A stretch of DNA of 64,000 nt from Gracilimonas sp. (GTDB lineage Bacteria; Bacteroidota; Rhodothermia; Balneolales; Balneolaceae): NCBI RefSeq assembly GCF_040218225.1, contig NZ_JAVJQO010000004.1, positions 248,001 through 312,000 on the forward strand, given 5' to 3'. A program made the translations under genes and the position numbers. Under the pieces are notes generated by a model, which saw only the letters and a program-made list of their open reading frames with translations, made no database searches and had not been told where the DNA came from. Below, piece by piece: positions 1 to 7,826 of this stretch; the first letter of the stretch is position 1, and every line of letters begins with the position of its first letter.

Positions 1-1292
1 ATGTTACCTTTCCCGTTCGCCGCGATGATGGGTCTATTGAGGTAATTGAAGGCTGGAGGGTTGAACACAGCCATCACAAATTACCTACTAAAGGTGGTAT
101 TCGTTACAGCCATAAAGTGGATGAAGATGAGACCATGGCTCTGGCTGCCCTCATGACTTATAAATGTGCGATTGTAGATGTGCCTTTTGGTGGTGCCAAA
201 GGGGGAGTCAAAATCAGCACGCGGGAGTATTCAGAGAACGAGCTCGAACGCATTACCCGGCGTTACACATACGAGCTCATCAAAAAAGGATTTATTGGCC
301 CTGGTGTTGACGTACCTGCTCCTGATTATGGTACCGGCGCCCGTGAAATGGGATGGATTCTGGATACCTATCGCCAAATGAAAGACGACCTGAACGCTGA
401 AGCTTGCGTAACAGGGAAGCCGATTCAGCAAGGGGGTATCCGTGGACGAACAGAAGCTACAGGCCGGGGTGTTTACTTCGGGATTCGTGAAGCATGTAAT
501 AATAAAGAAGACATGAAAAGAATCGGCCTTGAAACCGGGGTCGAAGGAAAAACCTTTGTGGTTCAGGGACTCGGTAATGTTGGGTATCACGCTTCAAAGT
601 ATATGACCGAAGCCGGAGCCAAAATGGTGGGTGTTGCTGAAATTGAAGGTTCCATCTATGATGAAAATGGCATCGATTTAGAAAAACTAATGGAGTTCAG
701 AAAAGAAACCGGATCTATTATTGGTTTTGGAAATACCAAAGAATTAAAGGACCGTGACAACGCACTAACTTCAGAATGTGATATCCTGATTCCGGCTGCA
801 CTGGAAAGCCAGATCACCGGCGACAACGCAGCGGATGTAAAAGCAAAAATCATAGCCGAGGCTGCAAATGGTCCTACAACTGCCGATGCTCACGACATGT
901 TAAAAGAACGTGGCGCACTGATCTTGCCTGACACCTACCTGAATGCAGGCGGTGTGGTCGTATCTTATTTCGAATGGCTGAAAGATATTCAACATGTTCG
1001 CTATGGCCGGTTGAGTAAGCGGTTTGATGAAACCAGCATGAAAAAAATCCTGAGCGTTATTGAGAATATCTCAGACCGCAAGTTTACCGATGAAGAGCTT
1101 AAAGACTTAGCCCATGGAGCTGGTGAATATGACCTGGTTGATTCCGGCTTGGAGGAAACCATGATCACCGCTTATGAGCAGATTGCTGAAGTTCGGAACG
1201 AGCACAATCTTGATGACCTGAGAACGGCTGCTTTCATCAATGCCATTAATAAGATTGGCATCATGTACGAGCAAATGGGCATTTTCCCGTGA
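1..1292 (+). CDS. gdhA: Glu/Leu/Phe/Val-type glutamate dehydrogenase, 5' end cut off by window
   Basis: Oxidative deamination of glutamate to 2-oxoglutarate (or the reverse) in the cytoplasm. The reading frame is open from base 3, so the gene begins before the window and about 429 codons are visible. Near the left edge the frame reads HHKLPTKGGIRYS, the glutamate-binding stretch of the family; PFGGAKGGV at about 183-209 holds the catalytic lysine, and GPGVDVPAPDYGTG follows. The Rossmann motif GLGNVG lies at about 567-584. The protein ends with MYEQMGIFP, a usual family end. The coenzyme cannot be read with certainty. The next gene is a proline-type symporter, which fits amino-acid catabolism, but no operon is evident because an AT-rich palindrome separates them. 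The family call is very secure; GDH against leucine dehydrogenase is decided mainly by length and the GPGVDVPAPD signature. Confidence 0.93.
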   Translation, partial: VTFPVRRDDGSIEVIEGWRVEHSHHKLPTKGGIRYSHKVDEDETMALAALMTYKCAIVDVPFGGAKGGVKISTREYSENELERITRRYTYELIKKGFIGPGVDVPAPDYGTGAREMGWILDTYRQMKDDLNAEACVTGKPIQQGGIRGRTEATGRGVYFGIREACNNKEDMKRIGLETGVEGKTFVVQGLGNVGYHASKYMTEAGAKMVGVAEIEGSIYDENGIDLEKLMEFRKETGSIIGFGNTKELKDRDNALTSECDILIPAALESQITGDNAADVKAKIIAEAANGPTTADAHDMLKERGALILPDTYLNAGGVVVSYFEWLKDIQHVRYGRLSKRFDETSMKKILSVIENISDRKFTDEELKDLAHGAGEYDLVDSGLEETMITAYEQIAEVRNEHNLDDLRTAAFINAINKIGIMYEQMGIFP

Positions 1293-1293
1293 T

Positions 1294-1360
1294 CAAATTT
1301 TCAAATTCCAATTTCCAATTTGAATCGTATTGGAAATTTGGATTTGGGTTTTGGAATTTC
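1294..1360. repeat. AT-rich imperfect palindrome between gdh and the symporter gene
   Basis: The left half (AAATTCCAATTTCCAAT) and the right half (ATTGGAAATTTGGATTT) are near-complementary around a short loop centred near 1325. The core 10-bp pair is AATTTCCAAT/ATTGGAAATT. A related palindrome with a similar right arm lies at 3680-3722. It could act as a transcript 3' end for gdh or be a dispersed intergenic repeat. The right-arm similarity (GGATTTGGGTTTTGGAATTT against GGATTGGGATTTTGAATTT) favours a repeat family. Confidence 0.6.
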
Positions 1361-1365
1361 ACCCT

Positions 1366-2859
1366 GTGGATGAACTAAATACCATATCGATTGATGGAAG
1401 TGGCTATGTTATCGCTGCTTTCATTGGCTACCTGATTATCCTTTTCGGGATTGGAATATATTCGGCCCGTTTTTCATCTGAAGGAATTTCCGAATTCTTT
1501 ATTGGCGGACGGAAAATGAACCGGTTAGTTGTGGCTCTTTCCGCCGTTGTTTCGGGCCGAAGTGCCTGGTTGTTACTCGGAGTTACTGGGATGGCTTATG
1601 CGCAGGGTGCTTCTGCTCTTTGGGCTGCCGTTGGATACATCGTGGTAGAGTGGTTTCTGTTCATGTATTATGCCAGGCGGCTCCGGCAATTTTCAGAACG
1701 CTACGACTGTATCACCGTTCCTGACTTTTTTGCCGAACGCTTTGATGATAAATCCGGCTCTCTCCGGATTACTCTGGTTGTCATCTTCCTTGTTTTTATG
1801 GTGAGTTATGTCTCTTCTCAATTTGTAGCGGGAGGAAAGGCTTTCGCTTCCAGCTTTGGCATCACTCAAAATATGGGTGTATTCTTATCGGCAGCCATTA
1901 TTTTGCTATACACCGTTCTGGGTGGATTTATGGCCGTAAGCCTGACTGACACCATCCAGGCTTTTTTCATGATTATAGCCCTCGTCTTTCTGCCCATTAT
2001 TGCAATTTATGATATGGGAGGGTGGAGCGTGGTCATGAACGAACTTCGCCTGCAGGATACCGCTTTTGTTGATCCAACTGCTCTTGGCTTCGGAGCCTTT
2101 ATTGGATTCATTGGTATTGGACTTGGTTCTCCCGGTAATCCTCATATCCTGTCCCGGTATATGTCGATTGATGACGCCAAACAGCTTAAATATGCAGCGG
2201 TAGTCGGAACTATCTGGAATGTGTTGATGGCCGGAGGTGCCATTTTAATTGGCCTCGTTGGGCGGGCTTACTTCCCAGAAGTGGATATGCTTCCCGCATC
2301 CGACACCGAAAACCTGTATCCGCTGCTAGCTCAGAATCAGCTTCATCCCATTTTATTTGGAGTAGTAATTGCTTCAATTTTTGCCGCAATTATGTCCACC
2401 GCCGATTCACAACTATTGGTGGCTGCCTCCAGTGTGGTTCGGGATATTTATGACAAACTGCTTAAAAAAGACGAGGAGATTCCCCAGAAAAAGCTGGTCT
2501 TGTACAGCCGCATAGTGGTCGTGCTATTAGTGGCTATTTCTTTGGTCTTCGGACTCGTTGCTCAAAACATTGTGTTCTGGCTGGTGCTGTTTGCATGGGC
2601 AGGATTAGGCGCATCCATTGGCCCGACTTCCATTTTAGCCCTTTACTGGAAAAAGACCACCAAGGCAGGCGTAATTGCCGGCCTTCTCACCGGAACAGCC
2701 GTTACTATAATCTGGTATTTTGTGCCTGTTTTGAAGAACAATCTCTATGAATTGATTCCAGCGTTTACTCTGAGTTTACTGGCCACCTGGGGCGTCAGCA
2801 AAATCACCCAAACCCCGGAAAAGCTGGAAGAGCATTTTGAAGAGATGACGAAGGAGTAA
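1366..2859 (+). CDS. putP: sodium/solute symporter (SSS family, PutP-like Na+/proline symporter)
   Basis: Inner-membrane Na+-coupled uptake protein, most like Na+/proline symporters. It has about 13 hydrophobic segments, with SSS hallmarks in the first third (a FFIGGRKMNRLVVALSAVVSGRSAWLLLG-type region around TM2, given here in short) and GLGSPGNPHILSRYM in the middle. An in-frame TTG at 1330 would place the start inside the palindrome at 1294-1360, so the GTG at 1366 (VDELNTISIDGSGY, before TM1) is preferred; neither has a strong ribosome-binding site. The C-terminus is charged and cytoplasmic (EKLEEHFEEMTKE). Proline specificity is inferred from family resemblance and from the neighbouring glutamate dehydrogenase. 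Family call secure, substrate moderate. Confidence 0.87.
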   Translation: MDELNTISIDGSGYVIAAFIGYLIILFGIGIYSARFSSEGISEFFIGGRKMNRLVVALSAVVSGRSAWLLLGVTGMAYAQGASALWAAVGYIVVEWFLFMYYARRLRQFSERYDCITVPDFFAERFDDKSGSLRITLVVIFLVFMVSYVSSQFVAGGKAFASSFGITQNMGVFLSAAIILLYTVLGGFMAVSLTDTIQAFFMIIALVFLPIIAIYDMGGWSVVMNELRLQDTAFVDPTALGFGAFIGFIGIGLGSPGNPHILSRYMSIDDAKQLKYAAVVGTIWNVLMAGGAILIGLVGRAYFPEVDMLPASDTENLYPLLAQNQLHPILFGVVIASIFAAIMSTADSQLLVAASSVVRDIYDKLLKKDEEIPQKKLVLYSRIVVVLLVAISLVFGLVAQNIVFWLVLFAWAGLGASIGPTSILALYWKKTTKAGVIAGLLTGTAVTIIWYFVPVLKNNLYELIPAFTLSLLATWGVSKITQTPEKLEEHFEEMTKE

Positions 2860-2895
2860 CAAAAAGGCATCTGAGCTTTAACTTTTCCTTGTGGT

Positions 2896-2990
2896 CATGT
2901 CATTCCTCCGCGAGCAGGAATCTTGTTCTGATTTCACCCAGGTAACCTAAAACAGCAACAAGATCTCGGGCATTCGCCGCGAGATGAGTA
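2896..2990. repeat. intergenic palindromic repeat (GTCATTCC type)
   Basis: Two small hairpins in the gap between convergent genes: ATTCCT/AGGAAT at 2902-2921 and ATCTCG/CGAGAT at 2963-2985, with a longer pairing of ATCTTGTTCTG against CAGCAACAAGAT between them. The GTCATTCC...GCAGGAATC core recurs at 40934-40957 and 46276-46300. It lies between convergent gene ends and may also serve as a two-way transcript end. Confidence 0.6.
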
Positions 2991-3027
2991 TTTCACCCCG
3001 GGATTGTGAGTCACAAAAAATCTACTC

Positions 3028-3636
3028 CTATACCTTTTTCATCTTGGGCAACGACAGGTTCCATTTAATGGATACGGTACGGATGGTAATAATCACAGCT
3101 GTTGTAATAAGGTAATTCAGGTTTTCAGGAAAACTAAGTTCAAGTCCCAAATAAAAGATCACTGCTCCGGCAAGGCAGGCGGTGGCATAAATCTCTTTGC
3201 GGAAGATAAGTGGGACTTCCCGGCAGAGAACATCTCGTGTAACCCCGCCAACCACCGCTGAAATCATGCCCATCATTCCGGCCATGAACGGGTTCAACCC
3301 AAACGAAAGCGCCTTTTCCATCCCTATAATGGTAAACAAAGCAATCCCGATCGTATCAAAGATGAAAATAGTTTTGCTGTAGTTATTCAGTCTTTTGCCC
3401 ATCAGAAAAGTGAAGGGTACGGCAGCCAGAATCACCAATGGGTACGTCATATCGGCCATCCAGGTAATAGGGTGACTGTCGAGCAGCAAATCCCGGACGG
3501 TTCCGCCTCCAATCGCAGTTACAAAGCCCACCACAGAAGCACCAAACACATCCATATTGGTTCGGGAAGCTATCCGAATGCCGCTTATGGCAAAGACGAA
3601 AGTACCGATGAGGTCTAAGAGGTAGATAAGATCCAT
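3028..3636 (-). CDS. TRIC-like / UPF0126 cation channel membrane protein
   Basis: Small inner-membrane protein of the UPF0126 family, whose members adopt the trimeric intracellular cation channel (TRIC) fold and conduct K+. Two internal repeats each carry the glycine/arginine signature: GGGTVRDLLLD in the first and GGVTRDVLCRE in the second. About seven hydrophobic segments are visible. I chose the ATG at 3636 (MDLIYLLDLIGTFVF), as the family normally starts just before TM1. A longer reading to 3702 would run through the palindrome at 3680-3722 and adds an atypical hydrophilic leader. It is convergent with the symporter gene and stands alone. Function inferred from family; ion preference unknown. 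Confidence 0.85.
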   Translation of the reverse strand: MDLIYLLDLIGTFVFAISGIRIASRTNMDVFGASVVGFVTAIGGGTVRDLLLDSHPITWMADMTYPLVILAAVPFTFLMGKRLNNYSKTIFIFDTIGIALFTIIGMEKALSFGLNPFMAGMMGMISAVVGGVTRDVLCREVPLIFRKEIYATACLAGAVIFYLGLELSFPENLNYLITTAVIITIRTVSIKWNLSLPKMKKV

Positions 3637-3679
3637 ATATATGGTGTGGTAGATTAAGGGCGAGGAAGTTACAATCTCC

Positions 3680-3722
3680 AAATTCAAAATCACAATGACC
3701 AATGGATTGGGATTTTGAATTT
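3680..3722. repeat. perfect 12-bp inverted repeat
   Basis: AAATTCAAAATC at 3680-3691 pairs perfectly with GATTTTGAATTT at 3711-3722 across a 19-nt loop. It lies just upstream of the TRIC-like gene and before the next plus-strand gene. The right arm resembles the right arm of the palindrome at 1294-1360. Confidence 0.7.
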
Positions 3723-3827
3723 AACATCTAAATAACTAAAATAGATCAAACTTAAATCAAGCACTGTCTATTACTTAAGGCTACCATTTCTTTCTTAAAC
3801 CTTAACTCTAACTAAATAGACAGAGCT

Positions 3828-4349
3828 ATGAATAAGTTCATTTTTAACCCTTCCCGCCTTCTTGTTCTTTTCGGTTTGGCCTTAATGCCCAATCTTATTT
3901 TTGGACAAGCATCAACTGATATAAAGTTCAGCGTCAGCTATAAGGTTACTGATTCAGCAGACATCGAACGGCTGCAATACGCAAAGAAACAGTTAACGAA
4001 ATCCTTTGTTGCCAAGGGTGGCACCTATAATGAGAAAGAAGGTTTTCTTTTCTTTATAGACCTTACCGAACCGGATGCCAATAATAACATAGCCCTCTCC
4101 ATCTCTACCTTTTTAAAGGTGCCTGAAGAAGTGGTGAAGGCCGGGGTAAAAGAAGAAGTATTTCACAAAGCTGTAGCCTCCGACAGTCCAAACCCCGCAA
4201 GTGACGACGGCAGGGAAATACGGGCGTACATAAACGAAGAATACATGCGCCAGTTTACCATGATTCGTGACAGTCATCTAGAGATCATTAAGCAAGACCA
4301 ATTGCCCGAAGCTATTCAGCGCTTTGTAAGCGACTTCAAGCCTCTTTAA
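3828..4349 (+). CDS. secreted protein of unknown function
   Basis: 173 residues. The N-terminus MNKFIFNPSRLLVLFGLALMP followed by ..IFGQA is a signal peptide with probable cleavage after FGQ, so the product is periplasmic or outer-membrane associated. The mature part is charged and mainly helical, with no motif I recognise; an acidic stretch (PNPASDDGREIRAYINEEYM) lies in the last third. The stop codon overlaps the stop of the convergent Mrp gene by three bases (4347-4349 and 4346-4348), which supports both ends. The start ATG at 3828 is preceded by GACAGAGCT, a weak site. I cannot assign a function. Confidence 0.7.
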   Translation: MNKFIFNPSRLLVLFGLALMPNLIFGQASTDIKFSVSYKVTDSADIERLQYAKKQLTKSFVAKGGTYNEKEGFLFFIDLTEPDANNNIALSISTFLKVPEEVVKAGVKEEVFHKAVASDSPNPASDDGREIRAYINEEYMRQFTMIRDSHLEIIKQDQLPEAIQRFVSDFKPL

Positions 4350-5470
4350 GGCCTGAACTTAATGTCTACCTTCTTAGTCGGTGACTGCTCTTTATTCCGG
4401 AGTGCCAGCTGCTGTTGCATATTCCCGGTGGCTTCCATCAATGCGGTTGCCGCTGGGGATTCACTGTCTTCCAGTACAATGGGTTTTCCGGAGTCACCAC
4501 CTTCGCGCAGGGTTTGCTGAAGCGGTATTTCAGCCAATACCGGCACGTTCATTTCTTGAGCCAGATGGGCAGCGCCACCCTTGCCAAAAATATAGTATTT
4601 CTTATCCGGCATGTCTGGTGGTGTGAAATAGGCCATGTTTTCGACCATCCCTAAAACAGGCACGTTCACTTTCTTGAACATAGCCACGCCTTTGCGGGCA
4701 TCATCAAGGGCAACTGTTTGCGGAGTAGAAACAATGACAGCTCCGGTTAACGGCACAGTTTGTACAATGGTAAGCTGAATATCGCCGGTTCCCGGAGGCA
4801 AATCCAGAATCAGGTAATCGAGTTCGCCCCATTCCACATCGGTCATAAACTGCTTAACCGCGCTGGTAGCCATTGGCCCGCGCCATACCATAGCCTGGTC
4901 TACATCTACCAAAAAGCCCATCGAAACCAGCTTAATGCCAAACTTCTCATGCGGAACCAATTTCTTCTGCGTGGTGATATTCGGCCGGTCATGAATATTA
5001 AACATAGTGGGAATGCTGGGGCCATAAATGTCGGTATCCATCAGCCCGACTTTTTCTCCTTTTTTGGCCAATGCCGCAGCAATGTTCACGGCTACGGTAG
5101 ATTTTCCTACTCCGCCTTTTCCGGAGGCCACCGCGATGATATTTTTCACACCGGGCAAGATTTCCTGCTGTTGTTCCTGCTGCTGACCGGGTTTGGAGGC
5201 TTCCATCTCGCGCTTTTTGGAAAGATTTACTGCCGCCTGAATATCAACTATCGCCTCTTTGTCTACGAACTTCTGGATAGCTTCTTCACATTTCTGTGAT
5301 AATTGCTTTTCCAGTCCTTCATTTTTTTCGGGAAATTCCAGCGTAAAGGAAATGTATTTATCCTGAACAATGACATCCTGAACCATATCCAGGGAAATGA
5401 GGTCGCGTTGTTCTTCGGGGTGTAAAACCTGGCTGAGTGCCGATTTAACCTGCTCTTTGTTGATAGACAT
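4346..5470 (-). CDS. mrp: Mrp/ApbC/NBP35-type iron-sulfur cluster carrier ATPase
   Basis: Cytoplasmic P-loop ATPase that binds and passes on Fe-S clusters. Residues 1-80 form a MIP18/DUF59-type domain, followed by a Q-rich linker (QQQEQQQE, about residues 96-103). The deviant Walker A motif ASGKGGVGKSTVAVN lies at about 113-127, with MDTDIYGPS and DLPPGTGD further on. 374 residues is normal for the two-domain form. The usual CxxC cluster ligands seen near the C-terminus of many Mrp proteins are not present in the sequence (MVENMAYFTPPDMPDKK replaces MVENMSYFxCPxC), so cluster binding may differ. It is convergent with the small secreted protein and has its own upstream space. Confidence 0.92.
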   Translation of the reverse strand: MSINKEQVKSALSQVLHPEEQRDLISLDMVQDVIVQDKYISFTLEFPEKNEGLEKQLSQKCEEAIQKFVDKEAIVDIQAAVNLSKKREMEASKPGQQQEQQQEILPGVKNIIAVASGKGGVGKSTVAVNIAAALAKKGEKVGLMDTDIYGPSIPTMFNIHDRPNITTQKKLVPHEKFGIKLVSMGFLVDVDQAMVWRGPMATSAVKQFMTDVEWGELDYLILDLPPGTGDIQLTIVQTVPLTGAVIVSTPQTVALDDARKGVAMFKKVNVPVLGMVENMAYFTPPDMPDKKYYIFGKGGAAHLAQEMNVPVLAEIPLQQTLREGGDSGKPIVLEDSESPAATALMEATGNMQQQLALRNKEQSPTKKVDIKFRP

Positions 5471-5536
5471 GTATTGTTTTGTGTCTGACTTTAATATTAC
5501 GAGATTTCGCCTATTCGTTTAGGGTTGTTCAATGAA

Positions 5537-5708
5537 TGAATAACAACCAACGAATCATCCCTCAAAGATAAGGAACTTAACAGACGGATATGAGAAACAG
5601 TTATCCGAAAAAAATAAATCCTGTGAAGCAGTTTATTTTGATGTAGGGATACTAGAGGTTCAGAACGAGGAAGCTGCTCAAATGAAAAGAATTCAGGAGA
5701 TGTACTAA
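5537..5708 (+). pseudogene. decayed ORF remnant, origin unknown
   Basis: Three short overlapping frames in the same direction look coding but are each broken. ATG at 5537 gives MNNNQRIIPQR then stop; a second frame reads TNESSLKDKELNRRI then stop; the third is open from 5544 to the TAA at 5706-5708 and reads ..GYEKQLSEKNKSCEAVYFD.. and ..EVQNEEAAQMKRIQEMY. The composition of the last piece (charged, helical) resembles real protein, and it has no usable start. I read this as the frameshifted remnant of a small gene left beside the accessory block; the parent family is not recognised. Confidence 0.4.
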
Positions 5709-5710
5709 AT

Positions 5711-6250
5711 TCAGGGATTTACAAAGTAAATAATCTCTATAATTTTGTTTGTTGTTGTACTTAAATCGATTAAAATTCCATCATAATCATTCCCAGAGCA
5801 ATTAAAAGTAACTACATAATTTGGACTAATTGCAGGTTTATAAATAATCTTGAGATCATTGCCGAATTTTTGTTTTAAATCATTGAAATGATCTCCTACT
5901 CTAACTTCCTTCCCAAGTATGTTGACAGGCCATTGATTTGTTGGAATTTCTATATTAGTTAACCTCGAAAACTCAGTATTAAATGCCACTTTCACACTCC
6001 CAAACATAAACAGTTTTTCCCGATCTGAATCATTGTTAACAGAAGTATATGAACCCCATAGCGATTGAACACCAGCATTGTTTACGTCTGTGGCATTTAT
6101 CTGATTAATGGTATGACCATTATACGTAATGGAATCATAGGCACTGCAGGAGATCATATTTGTTCCTCTTTCTTGCGCTTGAAGAGGACTTTCGCTGCCA
6201 GAGTTAATTTGGGCGAAAAGCATTTTGGGGATAACAAATAATAATCTCAT
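5711..6250 (-). CDS. secreted paralog C of a tandem family, probable double BamE/BLIP-like domain
   Basis: 179 residues, last of three tandem paralogs. All share SCSAYDxIxYNGHT near residue 35, LWGxxxSV, a W-P pair (NQWP/SNWP), LGKEVRVGDHF, KFGNDLKIIYK and the end xYFVNP. The order (short LWG/LIG motif, small aromatic strand, then VG-x-F..KFG) resembles two consecutive BamE/SmpA- or BLIP-type alpha-beta repeats; this is fold-level inference, not a database match. The start codon overlaps the stop of paralog B (ATGA at 6247-6250), so translation is coupled. The leader MRLLFVIPKMLFAQ is unusually short for a signal peptide compared with the other copies, as if the duplication removed part of it. 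Function unknown. Confidence 0.72.
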   Translation of the reverse strand: MRLLFVIPKMLFAQINSGSESPLQAQERGTNMISCSAYDSITYNGHTINQINATDVNNAGVQSLWGSYTSVNNDSDREKLFMFGSVKVAFNTEFSRLTNIEIPTNQWPVNILGKEVRVGDHFNDLKQKFGNDLKIIYKPAISPNYVVTFNCSGNDYDGILIDLSTTTNKIIEIIYFVNP

Positions 6251-6831
6251 GGATTTACAAAGTAAATAATCTCCACCACTTTGTTGGTTGCGGTATTAAA
6301 ATTGATTAATAATCCATCTCTTTCATTTCCATTGCAATTAAATGAAACGGTATAATTATCATCAATGGTTGGTTTGTAGATGATTTTAAGATCATTTCCA
6401 AACTTCTGTTTCATCTGCGAAAAAGTGTCTCCCACAGTGATCGTTTTTCCGGTTATAGTCAGTGGCCAGTTGCTTTTTTTTATCTCCATTCTTATAACTT
6501 CTCCCTCCATAAAAGCTATTTTATTGTCTCCATAATAATAAGCTACCTCATTCAAGATAGCATTATCATTATTAACCGAGCTCGGAGAGCCTATCAATTG
6601 ATTCAAATCACTGGCATTTCCTTCAGTATTATTTAAGTCTGCTAAGGTATGCCCATTGTATTTAATCGCATCATATGCGTTACAGGAAATGATATTCCTA
6701 CCTCTTTCTTGAGATATGAGTGGATTTTCCGTCCCGTCATCTATTTGGGTTTGAGCGCTTAACTCAGGTATGGCAAAAAGAAGCAGCGAGAAGATTGTCA
6801 GGAGTAAATTTTTCACGTTAATCTTTTTCAA
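6247..6831 (-). CDS. secreted paralog B of the tandem family
   Basis: 194 residues with a clear signal peptide (MKKINVKNLLLTIFSLLLFA.., cleavage after LSAQ). The mature part aligns by eye along its whole length with paralogs A and C: SCNAYDAIKYNGHT, LIGSPSSVNNDN, YYGDNKIAFMEG, SNWPLTITGK, KFGNDLKIIYKPTIDDNY, DGLLINFNTATNKV, EIIYFVNP. The LIGSPSSV...YYGDNKIAF stretch is close to the BamE-type pattern LGxPxxx...WxYxxxxIxF. At DNA level the 3' ends of B and C share 23 identical bases (6251-6273 and 5712-5734), pointing to recent duplication. Presumed periplasmic. Function unknown; see the operon note under the M23 lipoprotein. Confidence 0.78.
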   Translation of the reverse strand: MKKINVKNLLLTIFSLLLFAIPELSAQTQIDDGTENPLISQERGRNIISCNAYDAIKYNGHTLADLNNTEGNASDLNQLIGSPSSVNNDNAILNEVAYYYGDNKIAFMEGEVIRMEIKKSNWPLTITGKTITVGDTFSQMKQKFGNDLKIIYKPTIDDNYTVSFNCNGNERDGLLINFNTATNKVVEIIYFVNP

Positions 6832-6905
6832 ATCTTATAATTTTACCTGATCCTATATGATTTATTGTAAGTTTATTTTGAGTAATTCAGGTCTTTAGCT
6901 AGATC

Positions 6906-7214
6906 CTACAATACCAAGTATTTTAAATTAGGATTTTGCGACTTGGATTCACCACATATTGCAAAAGAAAGAAGGGATGAGTGGAGAGTGTAATAAAGCA
7001 AGTTTTTTTATCTCATTTTCATAGTATTGCCGAACAATATTAGTGCTTTCAATGAATGTCCACGCACTCACCGGATCATCAACACTAATCCAATTCCCAA
7101 TAATCTGGTTTTCTGTTGATGAAGTTGCATTCGGATTATCTATAGCTTTTTCATTAATACTACAAGATGTGTATAATATGGTACAATACTTGGTATGAAT
7201 AAAAAATGTTCCAT
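6906..7214 (-). pseudogene. frameshifted small lipoprotein gene (lipocalin-like pattern)
   Basis: Read on the minus strand from the ATG at 7214, frame one gives the hydrophobic leader MEHFLFIPSIVP. Near 7180 the sense switches frame to ILYTSC-SINEKAIDNPNATS (lipobox cysteine codon at 7162-7164) and continues IIGNWISVDDPVSAWTF and VRQYYENE. At a run of seven A residues (T at 7003-7009 on the plus strand) it switches again and continues LLYYTLHSS, ICGESKSQNPNLKYLVL and a stop at 6906-6908. The IIGNW..DDP..WxF..YYENE..CG..YLxL order is that of small Bacteroidota lipoproteins of lipocalin-like type. At least two frameshifts are needed, one at a homopolymer, so decay, phase variation or a base-calling error are all possible. 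Confidence 0.6.
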
Positions 7215-7218
7215 AGCA

Positions 7219-7803
7219 TTAACTATTTACAAAATATCTTATTTCTTCCACTTCATGGGTAGTTGGTTGGAAGTAAATAAGTAAACCGTCGTAATCATTT
7301 TCATTGCATCCAAATGAAACGGCATATCTTGAAGAAATAGCCGATTTATAAATTATTCTTAGATCATCACCGAATTTTTGCATTAGTTCAGAAAACGAAT
7401 TTCCAACTCTGATTTCTTTTCCTAACACGGTAATTGGCCAGTTTGATTCTTTTATACCCATACCAGCTAGGTACCCATGCTCATAATTAAAGCTTACCCG
7501 GTTGTTTCCATACAAAAATACTCTTTTCCGAACTCCACTCATTTCTGATACAGAATCGGATCTGCCCCAAAGCTGATGTACCCCAGAGATAATACCCTGA
7601 GTGTTATTGATTTGGTTGATGGTATGACCTTTATATTTAATGGCATCATAAGCACTGCATGAAATTATATTTGTACCCCTTTGCTGTGTTTGAATTGGAT
7701 TAATTGAAGAAGGATCATCAATTTGGTTTTGTGCATTAATATTCGTGTCCAATGCAAAAAAGCAAAGTAAAAGTATAGTTTTTATTAATGATAAATTGTT
7801 CAT
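7219..7803 (-). CDS. secreted paralog A of the tandem family
   Basis: 194 residues from the ATG at 7803 (MNNLSLIKTILLLCFFALD.., signal peptide with cleavage after NINAQ). A TTG/ATG start further up at 7833 would overlap the M23 gene and add MLINKDIGKT in front of the signal peptide, so 7803 is preferred. It shares with B and C the blocks SCSAYDAIKYKGHT, LWGRSDSVSEMSG, FLYGNNRVSFNYEHGYLAGM, SNWPITVLGKEIRVG, KFGDDLRIIYK and YFVNS. Two successive small alpha-beta units with LWG and KFG turns suggest a duplicated BamE/BLIP-like fold. It follows the M23 lipoprotein directly and is almost certainly co-transcribed with it. Function unknown. Confidence 0.78.
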   Translation of the reverse strand: MNNLSLIKTILLLCFFALDTNINAQNQIDDPSSINPIQTQQRGTNIISCSAYDAIKYKGHTINQINNTQGIISGVHQLWGRSDSVSEMSGVRKRVFLYGNNRVSFNYEHGYLAGMGIKESNWPITVLGKEIRVGNSFSELMQKFGDDLRIIYKSAISSRYAVSFGCNENDYDGLLIYFQPTTHEVEEIRYFVNS

Positions 7804-7826
7804 GGTTTTTCCTATATCTTTATTAA

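Noticed and set aside
6911-7196. 12-bp inverted repeat ATACCAAGTATT (6911-6922) / AATACTTGGTAT (7185-7196) as ends of a mobile element
   Set aside because: Both copies fall in the coding remnant of the frameshifted lipoprotein (leader and C-terminus) and the motif is itself nearly palindromic; no target duplication or further copy is seen.
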